The position numbers were made by a program, and so were the translations under genes. Shown piece after piece: positions 1 to 7,764 of a DNA stretch of 35,119 bases. This DNA is from an uncultured Pelagibacteraceae bacterium (GTDB taxonomy: Bacteria > Pseudomonadota > Alphaproteobacteria > Pelagibacterales > Pelagibacteraceae), in contig CACEMG010000011.1 in the NCBI GenBank assembly GCA_902560565.1, positions 1 to 35,119 on the forward strand. The letters run 5' to 3'. Under the pieces are notes generated by a model. That model made no database searches and was not told where the DNA came from. It saw only the letters and a program-made list of their open reading frames with translations. The stretch's first letter is position 1; each line of letters begins with the position of its first letter.

Positions 1-657
1 AGCAACAGGAAAAGCTAATAATAAACAAATTAAAATACTATAAAATGATCCGACTAAAGCTCCACCTATACCTGCTATTTCTGGATCTCTAGAGTCTCCA
101 TTATTAAAGAAATAATTATTAAAATTTTTACTTATCTTTTTATTTTCAACAAAATAATCGTATATAACTAATTGAAAATCAGAGATTCTTCTTCTTTCTT
201 CGGGAAGTTCTCTTGGATAATTACCTTTATGCAATTGATCTATATCGTCTGAGGCTGTTAAATCTAATGTAATTGTTTTACCTAATAAATTATTATCTTT
301 TAAAAAAGCTTTTTTAATCTCGATTTCTGCATCTCCACTAAATAGTTTTAATAATTCATCTTCTTCAGCTCTATCTTTTGCTGGATAAGCTTTTATTAAA
401 TTTTCTATCATTACATCATAAAAATCAGCTTCCATTATTTCTTCTTGGGATGCACCATTTTGAATTTCTAATAAATCCTGATCAAAAAAGATTTCAGTGG
501 TAATTACTGTTTTTTTAAAAGCTGAGCTTCCTTTCGAGAAAATATTTTGAACTAGAATAACTACAAATAACAATGCAACCAATATAGATACTAAACCATA
601 AAATCTAAATCTTTTCTCCGCTCGGTGCCTTTTTTTTAATCTTTCTTCTTTAGTCAT
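1..657 (-). CDS. pstA: Phosphate ABC transporter permease PstA (3' end outside window)
   Basis: Partial inner-membrane permease of the high-affinity phosphate importer PstSCAB. About 219 N-terminal residues are visible. They hold a cytoplasmic basic start (MTKEERLKKRHRAEKR), one membrane helix at about residues 20-38, a long polar periplasmic stretch at about 40-190, and the beginning of the permease core (GGALVGSFYSILICLLLAFPVA) at the window edge. A long N-terminal periplasmic domain before the BPD_transp_1 core is typical of alphaproteobacterial PstA (DUF3333-type). The ATG at 657-655 overlaps the pstC stop codon in the string ATGACTAA, so translation is probably coupled to pstC. pstB, phoU and phoB would be expected beyond the left edge but cannot be seen. 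Confidence 0.88.
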   Translation of the reverse strand, partial: MTKEERLKKRHRAEKRFRFYGLVSILVALLFVVILVQNIFSKGSSAFKKTVITTEIFFDQDLLEIQNGASQEEIMEADFYDVMIENLIKAYPAKDRAEEDELLKLFSGDAEIEIKKAFLKDNNLLGKTITLDLTASDDIDQLHKGNYPRELPEERRRISDFQLVIYDYFVENKKISKNFNNYFFNNGDSRDPEIAGIGGALVGSFYSILICLLLAFPVA

Positions 658-2053
658 ACTTTTCTCTATATTTTTTGACCGCTCTTTGAGCTATATAATT
701 CAATATTAATGTTGCTATAAATAATGTAAGTCCCAAAGCAAAAGCAGATTGGGTTTTCGGACTGTCAAATTCTTGGTCACCAACAAGTATCATTACAATC
801 TGAGTTGTAATTGTTGTGGTAGACTCTAAAGGGTTAATTGTAAGATTTGCAGCAAGACCAGCAGCCATCACAACTATCATTGTTTCACCTATCGCTCTTG
901 ATACTGCTAATAAAACTGATCCTATTATCCCTGGAAGAGCTGCGGGTATTACGACTTGTTTAATAGTTTCTGATTTTGTGGCTCCAACAGCATATGAACC
1001 GTCTCTTAATGATTGTGGGACAGAATTAATTACATCATCAGATAAAGATGAAACATAAGGAATAATCATTATTCCCATAATTAATCCTGCAGCTAAAGCG
1101 CTTTCGGATGAAACAGTTAATCCAAAATTTTCACCTACTTGTCTAAAAAAAGGTCCAACAGTTAATGCAGCAAAGAAACCATAAACTACAGTCGGTATTC
1201 CTGCTAAAATTTCAATAATTGGTTTTGAAATTCTTCTAACTTTAATTGAAGCATATTCAGCCATGTAAATACCTGAAAATAAACCAATAGGAACAGCTAC
1301 TAACATTGCAATAAAAGCTATAAAAGATGTCCCTGCAATCAATGGAATAAAGCCAAAAGCATCTTTTAACTCTTCTAATTCAGCTACCGTTATTGAGGAG
1401 GCATCTCTAACAAAAGCTCTTTGGGGACTCCAATTTGTACCAAATAAATAATCAAAAATATTAATGACTGAAAAAAATTTAATACTTTCAAATAGTAGTG
1501 AAAATATTATTCCAAGAGTAGTTAAAATGGCTATTAAAGAAGATACAAACAATAAACCCTTTAAAATAACTTCCACATCGTCTCTTGCTTTATTGTTATT
1601 TTTTATTTTTTTTAAAGAGTAAATAACCGAAGCTATAATTATTCCAAATATTAAAACTACTTTTGAATTTGTAAAAAGATTTATAAATTTTGCGTATGCA
1701 AGAGCACTTTCTTTCAATATATTATCTATATCTCCAAAATACGTACCTAAATGGATAGCCTTAATTTTTTCATAAATTAGGTTTGCTTCATTTTTGTCAT
1801 TAAATATTGCACCTTGATTTGCAGCTGTTTCAATAATTATAGATTTAATGATTACAGGTTCAAATAATGACCAGACCAATAAAAATACTAATGCTGGTAT
1901 TGAACACCATAAAACAAGATAGTATCCATAAAATTTCGGTAAAGCATTTAATCTTATATTTTTCTCAATTGAAATACTTTTAGTTTTTGACCTTCCATAA
2001 AAGAATAAAGAAACAGAAAATATAGTAATTAAAAATATTAGAACGATGTTCAT
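650..2053 (-). CDS. pstC: Phosphate ABC transporter permease PstC
   Basis: Second membrane subunit of the phosphate importer, 467 residues. Residues 1-235 are an extended N-terminal part with several membrane helices and a periplasmic loop. The conserved permease core follows (GTSFIAFIAMLVAVPIG, then EILAGIPTVVYGFF, then an EAA-type loop around LRDGSYAVGATKSETIKQVV, then SRAIGETMIVVMAAG). The EAA loop is where the PstB ATPase docks. The long N-terminus matches alphaproteobacterial PstC rather than the shorter enterobacterial form. The start at 2053 is preceded by CAGGG about 3 bases upstream, a poorly spaced ribosome site. It lies downstream of the pstS terminator and has its own Pho-box-like sequence at 2079-2096, so it may be transcribed both by read-through and independently. 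Confidence 0.95.
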   Translation of the reverse strand: MNIVLIFLITIFSVSLFFYGRSKTKSISIEKNIRLNALPKFYGYYLVLWCSIPALVFLLVWSLFEPVIIKSIIIETAANQGAIFNDKNEANLIYEKIKAIHLGTYFGDIDNILKESALAYAKFINLFTNSKVVLIFGIIIASVIYSLKKIKNNNKARDDVEVILKGLLFVSSLIAILTTLGIIFSLLFESIKFFSVINIFDYLFGTNWSPQRAFVRDASSITVAELEELKDAFGFIPLIAGTSFIAFIAMLVAVPIGLFSGIYMAEYASIKVRRISKPIIEILAGIPTVVYGFFAALTVGPFFRQVGENFGLTVSSESALAAGLIMGIMIIPYVSSLSDDVINSVPQSLRDGSYAVGATKSETIKQVVIPAALPGIIGSVLLAVSRAIGETMIVVMAAGLAANLTINPLESTTTITTQIVMILVGDQEFDSPKTQSAFALGLTLFIATLILNYIAQRAVKKYREKYD

Positions 2054-2078
2054 TCGCCCTGAGTGATATATTCTTAAT

Positions 2079-2096
2079 GTTACAGAAATATTACAA
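2079..2096 (-). promoter_or_regulatory. Putative Pho box upstream of pstC
   Basis: On the minus strand this reads TTGTAAT-ATTT-CTGTAAC, two 7-base direct half-sites separated by 4 bases. That is the geometry of PhoB binding sites (CTGTCAT-N4-CTGTCAT family). Ten bases further on is a possible -10 element TATCAC (2063-2068), or TATATC at a spacing of 8. The start codon is only 9 bases past the former. PhoB binding is inferred from the pattern and its repeat before pstS and phoR. Confidence 0.65.
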
Positions 2097-2119
2097 ATTA
2101 AATCTAAGATTGAATTAAT

Positions 2120-2149
2120 AAAAAAGGCCAGTTATTACTGGCCTTTTTT
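2120..2149 (-). terminator. Intrinsic terminator between pstS and pstC
   Basis: The minus strand has a perfect 6-bp GC-rich stem (GGCCAG / CTGGCC), loop TAATAA, flanked by an A-tract and a run of six T, 16 bases after the pstS stop codon. The flanking A and T tracts would let it work in both directions. It lies inside the pst operon, so it probably allows much more pstS than pstCA mRNA. Confidence 0.9.
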
Positions 2150-2164
2150 GGGGATAAACGAAAA

Positions 2165-3193
2165 TTATTTTAAGTTGATCGTATTCAACTCTACTGCAGC
2201 AGTTCTGGTAACTTTGTATTTGTCTGAAGCTAAAGGAACAAGTCCTATTTCAGCTAAATAACCTCTGTTACTCATAGCTTTTTTAGATGTAAATTCCTTA
2301 AGAAATTCTTTTATACCTGGAATTACACCAATATGTGCTTTTTTTACATAAAAGAATAATGGTCTTGCTATTGGATAAGAGTAATCCTGAATACCTTCTA
2401 ATGATGGCTGAACACCATTAACTGATGATGCTTTAATCTTATCTTTGTTGGCCACTAAGTAACTATAACCAAAAAAACCAAATGCGTCTGGATTTGATGA
2501 AAGTTTTTGTACAATTAAAGTGTCATTCTCACCAGCTTCAACAGCGTATCCATCCTCTCTAATTTTAGCACATTCCTTTTTAGCTTTTTTACCTTCAGCA
2601 TCGTAAAGAGATTTTGCTGTTTTTGAACAACCTTTTACCATAACTAATGAATTCCATGCATCTCTAGTACCTGATGTTGGAGGTGCAACTAATATTTCAA
2701 TCTTTTTATTTGGAAGACTCGAGTCTATGTCACTCCAATTTTTATATGGATTTTCAACAAGTTTTCCATCAATGTCTACTTTAAATGCTAAAGCTCTCCA
2801 AAGTTGTTCTTTTGTAAAATCTGCATCTGGAGCATTTACTGAGTGCGCGAATGAAATACCGTCATTTCCTATTACTATTTCAATAATTTCAGCAACACCA
2901 TTTTTCTCACATAAAGCTTTTTCTTTTGTTTTAATTGCTCTTGATGCATTTGTTATATCAGGATGATTTGCTCCTACACCTGCGCAGAACAATTTCATTC
3001 CTCCACCAGTTCCTGTACTTTCGATTACCGGTGTTTTGAATTTTCCACCTTTACCAAACTTTTCAGCTACAACTGTAGCATATGGGTAAACAGTAGAAGA
3101 ACCTACAATTTTTATTTGGTCTCTTGAGTAACTAGTTGTTGTAAAACTAAGTACTAAAAGAAAACTTAATAAAATTTTTACTAATCTATTCAT
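2165..3193 (-). CDS. pstS: Periplasmic phosphate-binding protein PstS
   Basis: High-affinity phosphate receptor that hands phosphate to PstCA, 342 residues. A signal peptide is clear: MNRLVK, a hydrophobic core ILLSFLLVLSF, and a likely cleavage after TTSYS near residue 23. The mature protein begins with the PstS signature IKIVGSSTVYPYA. Ligand-loop motifs follow: STGTGGGMKLFCAG, ASRAIKTKE, and PPTSGTRDAWNSLV, the last being the usual phosphate-contacting loop. The start at 3193 has a good ribosome site (AAAAAGGAG, 4 bases upstream). It is followed by a strong terminator at 2120-2149 and preceded by a Pho-box-like element at 3263-3280, so it should be induced by phosphate starvation. Confidence 0.96.
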   Translation of the reverse strand: MNRLVKILLSFLLVLSFTTTSYSRDQIKIVGSSTVYPYATVVAEKFGKGGKFKTPVIESTGTGGGMKLFCAGVGANHPDITNASRAIKTKEKALCEKNGVAEIIEIVIGNDGISFAHSVNAPDADFTKEQLWRALAFKVDIDGKLVENPYKNWSDIDSSLPNKKIEILVAPPTSGTRDAWNSLVMVKGCSKTAKSLYDAEGKKAKKECAKIREDGYAVEAGENDTLIVQKLSSNPDAFGFFGYSYLVANKDKIKASSVNGVQPSLEGIQDYSYPIARPLFFYVKKAHIGVIPGIKEFLKEFTSKKAMSNRGYLAEIGLVPLASDKYKVTRTAAVELNTINLK

Positions 3194-3262
3194 ATTTCTC
3201 CTTTTTAGATTCGTTATGTATCAAGAATTAAATCTGAATCTAAAATATTTTATTAAAGGAAA

Positions 3263-3280
3263 GTTAAAGTTTTGTTACAA
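3263..3280 (-). promoter_or_regulatory. Putative Pho box upstream of pstS
   Basis: Minus strand TTGTAAC-AAAA-CTTTAAC, two 7-base half-sites with 4-base spacing, followed after exactly 10 bases by TAAAAT (3247-3252) as a -10 element. This is the usual PhoB-dependent promoter layout, with the box replacing the -35. The resulting leader would be about 45 bases and contains the pstS ribosome site. Confidence 0.7.
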
Positions 3281-3300
3281 AGGCTAACTTTTTAGTTGAA

Positions 3301-4458
3301 TTAAATTGAATTAAATTTCAAATCTATAGTAGTTCCTTGATTTTCCTCACTATTAATAATCATTTCACCTCTATGTTGAGAAACTAAATGCTTAACAATT
3401 GCAAGCCCTAAACCCGTACCTCCAACACTCCGACTTTTACTAGGATCGACAGTGAAAAATCTTTCAGTGATTCTGTGAATAAATTCCTTGGGAATTCCTA
3501 TACCTTGATCTGATATAGAGACAATATTTAAATCACCCTCTTTTTTCGTGGCAATTTTAATTTCTTTACCCTTCTCACTATATTTAATTGAATTATCAAT
3601 AAGGTTAGTAAAAATTTCTATTAATTTATCTCTATCACCAATAATTTTGAAATTTTCAGTTTTTTGAAGATTTAAATTAATGTTATTTTTTTTAACAATG
3701 TTTTCATAAGTCTTTATCACGTAATTAAGCACTTCTATTAAATCTATTTCGTGTGTAGGCCTTATATGCTCTTGTAGCTCAATTTTCGAAAGAGATAACA
3801 AATCTCTTATTAAATTTTCCATTCTTTCAGATTGAGAGCTCATTACTGGTAATAAATTATTAACTTCGGAGTTCTTTTTTAAATCAGCGTTATTTTGAAA
3901 TGACTCAAGTCCCATTTTAATAGATTGCAATGGCGTTCTAAGTTCGTGGGAAACATTTGCAACGAAGTCTGATTTCAATTGTTGAAATTTATAAAATTCA
4001 GTCAAATCTCTCATAAAAAGTAAACAAGATGGCTCATCAAAGAATAAATTATGATTATCTTGGTAAATAGTTACATTCATTCTAAGAACTGAAGGGTTTC
4101 TTAGCTCTATTTCAAGATCATTAGAATTTTCTCCATTGAAAGCTTTCTCAATTGAACTTAACAAATCGGGATTTCTTAAAAATCCACTTATATTTTTATT
4201 CAACTTTGTTTGAAATCTTTTAATGGCTGAACTATTACTAAATATTATTTCCTTAGATTTGTTTAGAATTATAATTCCTTCTGGTATGTAATTTAAAAGA
4301 TTATAAATGGTTTCTCTATATTTTTTGCTTTCATCTTCATCTAACTTATTATCTTCAATTTTAACTTCCGTATTAATGCCTAAGACTCTTTCTTTTTTTA
4401 AAAGAAAAAATAACAAAATAGCTATTATGATTAACAAAACAAATGTTAATAGTTCCAT
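3301..4458 (-). CDS. phoR: Phosphate regulon sensor histidine kinase PhoR
   Basis: Membrane-bound sensor kinase that would phosphorylate PhoB under phosphate limitation, 385 residues. There is one N-terminal membrane helix (about 3-20), an acidic linker, a PAS-like domain (about 50-155, ILNKSKEIIFSNSSAIKRF), then HisKA with the phosphorylated His171 in FVANVSHELRTPLQSI. The HATPase domain carries the N box (IFTNLIDNSIKYSEKG), G1 (SDQGIGIP) and G2 (GGTGLGLAIV). Assignment to PhoR rather than a generic kinase rests on the single-helix/PAS layout and on its position directly upstream of pstS. No strong ribosome site is seen. A Pho-box-like element with a -10 only 5 bases before the ATG suggests an autoregulated, nearly leaderless transcript. 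Confidence 0.9.
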   Translation of the reverse strand: MELLTFVLLIIIAILLFFLLKKERVLGINTEVKIEDNKLDEDESKKYRETIYNLLNYIPEGIIILNKSKEIIFSNSSAIKRFQTKLNKNISGFLRNPDLLSSIEKAFNGENSNDLEIELRNPSVLRMNVTIYQDNHNLFFDEPSCLLFMRDLTEFYKFQQLKSDFVANVSHELRTPLQSIKMGLESFQNNADLKKNSEVNNLLPVMSSQSERMENLIRDLLSLSKIELQEHIRPTHEIDLIEVLNYVIKTYENIVKKNNINLNLQKTENFKIIGDRDKLIEIFTNLIDNSIKYSEKGKEIKIATKKEGDLNIVSISDQGIGIPKEFIHRITERFFTVDPSKSRSVGGTGLGLAIVKHLVSQHRGEMIINSEENQGTTIDLKFNSI

Positions 4459-4479
4459 ATAAAATTATCTCATTTAAAT

Positions 4480-4497
4480 GTTACAGATTTGTTAAAA
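4480..4497 (-). promoter_or_regulatory. Putative Pho box upstream of phoR
   Basis: Minus strand TTTTAAC-AAAT-CTGTAAC, the same 7-4-7 layout as before pstS and pstC, then exactly 10 bases later GATAAT (4464-4469), a good -10 hexamer. The phoR ATG begins 5 bases after that hexamer. It fills most of the 43-base gap after the SMR gene. Confidence 0.65.
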
Positions 4498-4501
4498 CCT
4501 T

Positions 4502-4840
4502 TTAAGAACTTACTTTTCCTAAATAGTTTACTAGTATCACACCTATAATTATTAGAATTATACCTATTGTTCCATAAATATTGGGCAATTGATTATATTT
4601 TAAAATTCCAAAAATGGTTACAGCAGTAATGGTTAACCCTCCGTAAGTTGCGTATGTAAATCCAACGGGTATAGTAGTCATAGCTTTAGACAGACAGAAC
4701 AGACAAAGTAGGATTGAAATAGCACAAAAAATTGTAGGCAACATGGTAGTAAAACCATTAGTAGTTTTTAAGAATCCATTTGCAGCAATTCCCAGCACAA
4801 CAGCTAAAATTAAATAAATATAACCAGATGAAATACTCAT
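4502..4840 (-). CDS. SMR-family small membrane protein lacking the conserved glutamate
   Basis: Four-helix inner-membrane protein of 112 residues resembling the small multidrug resistance family (EmrE/SugE/MdtIJ) over its whole length. It starts with YIYL as in EmrE, has IPVGFTYATYGGL where EmrE has IPTGIAYAIWSGV, and ends in the GxxLIxxGVxLxN helix. The proton- and substrate-binding glutamate of helix 1 (EmrE Glu14) aligns with Gly17 here, in the segment LAVVLGIAANGFLK, and the EmrE Trp63 position is Tyr. Ordinary proton-coupled drug export is therefore unlikely. It might be one half of a heteromer, carry a different substrate, or have another role. The gene sits 1 base after the manC-like gene and 43 bases before phoR. 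Confidence 0.8.
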   Translation of the reverse strand: MSISSGYIYLILAVVLGIAANGFLKTTNGFTTMLPTIFCAISILLCLFCLSKAMTTIPVGFTYATYGGLTITAVTIFGILKYNQLPNIYGTIGIILIIIGVILVNYLGKVSS

Positions 4841-4841
4841 A

Positions 4842-5474
4842 CTATTTTATTCTACCATAAATATCTTGGTATCTCACAATATCAGTTTCCTTTAATATTG
4901 AACCAAGTTGCGCTTCAATAATTTTAACAGGTTTTTTAAAAGGATTTTCAATTCTATGAATGGCCCCTAGTGGAATGAATGTAGCTTCATTTACTTTTTT
5001 ATAAAATACCTTTTTATTTAATGTTATTTTAGGTTTCCCTTGAGTAACTAGCCAGTGTTCTGATCTATGAAAATGCTTTTGGAGACTTAAGATACCCTTA
5101 GATTTAACATACAATTCCTTCATTAAAAAATTTTTACCATTATATAAATTTGTATAGCTACCCCATGGTCTATAAAAAACATTTTTCTTTTTAAAATATT
5201 TAGATTTGTTTTTTCCATACATTTTACATATTTCTTTCCAGCTTCCTAAATCAGACCATGGAATATCCAATTTAATCGCATTTATATTTTTTGTTTTTTC
5301 TAAAATTGCATAATCAAAAGATTTTTCAATTGACTTTACGAATGAAGATTTGTTTAGATAATATATGTTATTTCGATATTTTGACTTATGAACTGATGCT
5401 AAACAATTTTTGTAAGTTTTTGGTTGAAACTTTTTAAAATTATTAATGATTGAGTCTTTTCTTAAAAAGAACAT
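4842..5474 (-). CDS. ManC-like C-terminal fragment (end of transferase domain plus isomerase cupin)
   Basis: Second open frame of the split gene, 210 residues from MFFLRKDSIINNF. Residues 1-95 finish the nucleotidyltransferase domain (LDIPWSDLGSWKEI), and 100-210 form the mannose-6-phosphate isomerase type II cupin with a metal-site HFHRSEHW motif. The ATG at 5474 is an internal methionine of the intact family, inside WNSGMF, and has no convincing ribosome site. The cupin domain could fold and act alone if translated. Confidence 0.65.
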   Translation of the reverse strand: MFFLRKDSIINNFKKFQPKTYKNCLASVHKSKYRNNIYYLNKSSFVKSIEKSFDYAILEKTKNINAIKLDIPWSDLGSWKEICKMYGKNKSKYFKKKNVFYRPWGSYTNLYNGKNFLMKELYVKSKGILSLQKHFHRSEHWLVTQGKPKITLNKKVFYKKVNEATFIPLGAIHRIENPFKKPVKIIEAQLGSILKETDIVRYQDIYGRIK

Positions 5475-6046
5475 ACCAGAATTCCAGTATCCCTTTTTTT
5501 AATAACTTGCTTTGCTTTTGCAGGCTTTGGTTTTTCAATAAATCTTGTGACTTTATTAATATTTTTTTTATCTTTTTTGGTTAAAAAATATCCGTATTCG
5601 CTAGATGGGTTAGTTGGTTTAATACCAAAAATAAATACATTTTTATTATCAAGATTGGATTTATTTTTGTTTATTTCTCTATTTAATTTACTTGGATTTT
5701 CAATTAAGTGATCTGCTGTAAAGTACATCAAAGCCTGATTGTTTGGGATGTCTTTTATTAGTGCAGAAGTTAATATAGCTGGGGCTGTATTTTTTTTTGC
5801 CGGTTCTAAAACAATCTTAAATTTTTTTATTTTACTTTTTTTTAAAGCCTTTTTAACTTCTTTAATATACTTAGCATTTGTGCTGATGATGGGATAATCG
5901 TAGATATTATTTTTAATTCTCTCAAAAGTTTTGTTAATTAGTGTCCAACCGCCAAAATCGATAAATTGTTTTGCTTGATGTTTTGATCCTTTGGGCCAGA
6001 GCCTAGTACCAGCTCCACCACATAAAATTACAGGTCTTATTTTCAT
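5462..6046 (-). CDS. ManC-like N-terminal fragment (nucleotidyltransferase part)
   Basis: First open frame of the split manC-like gene, 194 residues from [11 protein letters not shown] to KKRDTGILVCSF. The last dozen residues are out of frame and do not match the family. It carries the GGAGTRLWP pyrophosphorylase loop and the FTADHLI segment (TADH, usually PADH), but lacks the C-terminal third of the transferase domain, so on its own it is unlikely to be active. An upstream in-frame extension to 6139 lies inside ilvD and is not supported. Confidence 0.7.
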   Translation of the reverse strand: MKIRPVILCGGAGTRLWPKGSKHQAKQFIDFGGWTLINKTFERIKNNIYDYPIISTNAKYIKEVKKALKKSKIKKFKIVLEPAKKNTAPAILTSALIKDIPNNQALMYFTADHLIENPSKLNREINKNKSNLDNKNVFIFGIKPTNPSSEYGYFLTKKDKKNINKVTRFIEKPKPAKAKQVIKKRDTGILVCSF

Positions 6047-7764
6047 TAAATATCTGCGTATGTCCTGACTTCTTCTTTTGCACCTGGATGTGTAGGCGCT
6101 CCAAGGTATGCAGGTCCAACAGTTTGTGCGTACTTCCAAAGTGTTCCATTACCAAAATTAATCTTCTTTGGTTTCCATTTTTTTCTTCTTTTTGCTAATT
6201 CTTTTTTAGACAAACGAACATTTATTGTTCCTTTCTTAGCATCTAGATCAATAATATCTCCATTTCTTAATAAAGCTATTGGTCCACCAACTGATGCTTC
6301 TGGCCCAACATGTCCAATACAAAATCCTCTTGTTGCTCCTGAAAATCTTCCATCTGTAATTAGTGCAACTTTTTCACCCTTCCCTTGTCCATATATTGCT
6401 CCTGTAGTTTGAAGCATTTCTCTCATACCTGGACCACCTTTAGGACCTTCGTATCTAATTATAATGATATCACCATCTTTATACTTTTTATTTTTAACAG
6501 CTTTATAAGCTGCTTCTTCTGTATCAAAACATCTTGCCTTACCAGTAAATTGTAATCTTTTTAAACCAGCTACTTTAACAATAGCTCCATCAGGTGCTAA
6601 ATTTCCTTTTAATCCAACTACGCCACCATCTGGAGATAATGGTTGATTATATGTCCTCATAACTTTTTGATTTTTGTTAAATTTAACATTTTTTAAATTT
6701 TGTCTCATAGTTTTACCTGTAACAGTCATGCAATCACCATGGATGTATCCACCATCTAAAAGTGTTTTCAATAACATTGGAACACCACCTGCCTTCCACA
6801 TATCTTTTGCTACATACTTTCCACCTGGTTTAAGATCAGCTAGATAAGGTGTTTTTTTAAATATTCTTGCAACATCCATTAAATCAAATTTAATTCCAGC
6901 CTCATTTGCAAGTGCTGGTAAATGTAATGCAGCATTAGTAGATCCACCTGTTGCAGCAACAATAGTGGCTGCATTTTCTAAAGATTTTTTTGTAACAATG
7001 TCTCTTGGTCTAATTTTTTTTTCTAATAAACTCATTACTGCTTTTCCACTTTTTAAAGCGTAAGAATCTCTTTGGGTATATGGTGCTGGAGTTCCTGCAG
7101 AATAAGGTAAAGCTAAACCAATTGCTTCTGAGACACATGCCATAGTATTTGCAGTAAATTGACCGCCGCAAGCACCAGCACTTGGACAAGCCTTAAGTTC
7201 TAATTTTCTTAATGCATTTGCAGACATTTTTCCTGAAGAGTATTTTCCAACACCTTCAAAAACATCAACTACAGTTACATCTTTCCCATTAAATCTACCT
7301 GGCAATATAGATCCACCATAAATAAATACACTTGGTACATTCAAACGAACCATGGCCATCATCAAACCAGGTAATGACTTATCACAACCAGCTACACCGA
7401 CTAGTGCATCGTAACAATGTCCTCTAACAGTTAACTCAGTAGAATCGGCAATTACGTCTCTTGATATCAATGAAGACTTCATACCCTCGTGCCCCATTGC
7501 TATACCGTCTGTTACGGTAATAGTACAAAATTCTCTTGGTGTTCCACCAGCTTGATGAACTCCTTTTTTAACCGACTGTGCTTGTCTCATTAAAGCAATG
7601 TTACAAGGAGCTGCCTCGTTCCATGTTGAAACGACACCGACAAAAGGTTTGGCAACATCTTTTTCGGTTAAATCCATTGCATAATAAAATGATCTTTGTG
7701 GTGCTTTGTCAGGACCTACTGATGTATGACGACTAGGTAATTTTTTTTTATTAAATTTTGGCAT
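6046..7764 (-). CDS. ilvD: Dihydroxy-acid dehydratase
   Basis: Penultimate step of valine and isoleucine synthesis, dehydrating 2,3-dihydroxy-3-methyl acids to 2-oxo acids in the cytoplasm. It is 572 residues, full length for the family. The three iron-sulfur cysteines are in place: Cys54 (EAAPCNIAL), Cys127 ([10 protein letters not shown], followed by Lys128, the usual carbamylated metal-site lysine) and Cys199 ([16 protein letters not shown]). The C-terminal domain has the [12 protein letters not shown] and [21 protein letters not shown] motifs. The start at 7764 overlaps the valS stop in TAATG. Its place behind valS links valine synthesis with valine charging, though no attenuator is visible between them. 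Confidence 0.97.
   Translation of the reverse strand: MPKFNKKKLPSRHTSVGPDKAPQRSFYYAMDLTEKDVAKPFVGVVSTWNEAAPCNIALMRQAQSVKKGVHQAGGTPREFCTITVTDGIAMGHEGMKSSLISRDVIADSTELTVRGHCYDALVGVAGCDKSLPGLMMAMVRLNVPSVFIYGGSILPGRFNGKDVTVVDVFEGVGKYSSGKMSANALRKLELKACPSAGACGGQFTANTMACVSEAIGLALPYSAGTPAPYTQRDSYALKSGKAVMSLLEKKIRPRDIVTKKSLENAATIVAATGGSTNAALHLPALANEAGIKFDLMDVARIFKKTPYLADLKPGGKYVAKDMWKAGGVPMLLKTLLDGGYIHGDCMTVTGKTMRQNLKNVKFNKNQKVMRTYNQPLSPDGGVVGLKGNLAPDGAIVKVAGLKRLQFTGKARCFDTEEAAYKAVKNKKYKDGDIIIIRYEGPKGGPGMREMLQTTGAIYGQGKGEKVALITDGRFSGATRGFCIGHVGPEASVGGPIALLRNGDIIDLDAKKGTINVRLSKKELAKRRKKWKPKKINFGNGTLWKYAQTVGPAYLGAPTHPGAKEEVRTYADI

Larger units (their letters stand above)
4842..6046 (-). pseudogene. manC: Mannose-1-phosphate guanylyltransferase / mannose-6-phosphate isomerase (ManC type), split by a -1 frameshift
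   Basis: Bifunctional type II enzyme making GDP-mannose for surface polysaccharide; about 401 residues if the frame is restored, shorter than the usual 450-480. The nucleotidyltransferase signature is at the N-terminus (ILCGGAGTRLWPKG...AKQF), and the type II isomerase cupin is at the C-terminus (RPWGSYTNL, LSLQKHFHRSEHWLVTQG, IPLGAIHRIEN). The two parts lie in different frames. The shift maps to an A7-G3 tract (A run at 5494-5500): adding one A, or slipping back one base, restores KKKGYWNSGMFFLRK, the conserved YWNSGMF block of this family. The start ATG at 6046 overlaps the ilvD stop (TAATG). It may be a sequencing error, a real lesion, or a gene rescued by slippage. Confidence 0.8.

Noticed and set aside
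6047-6139. N-terminal extension of the manC-like frame into ilvD
   Set aside because: The extension lies within the well-conserved C-terminus of ilvD and encodes no family sequence; the ATG at 6046 gives the standard start.
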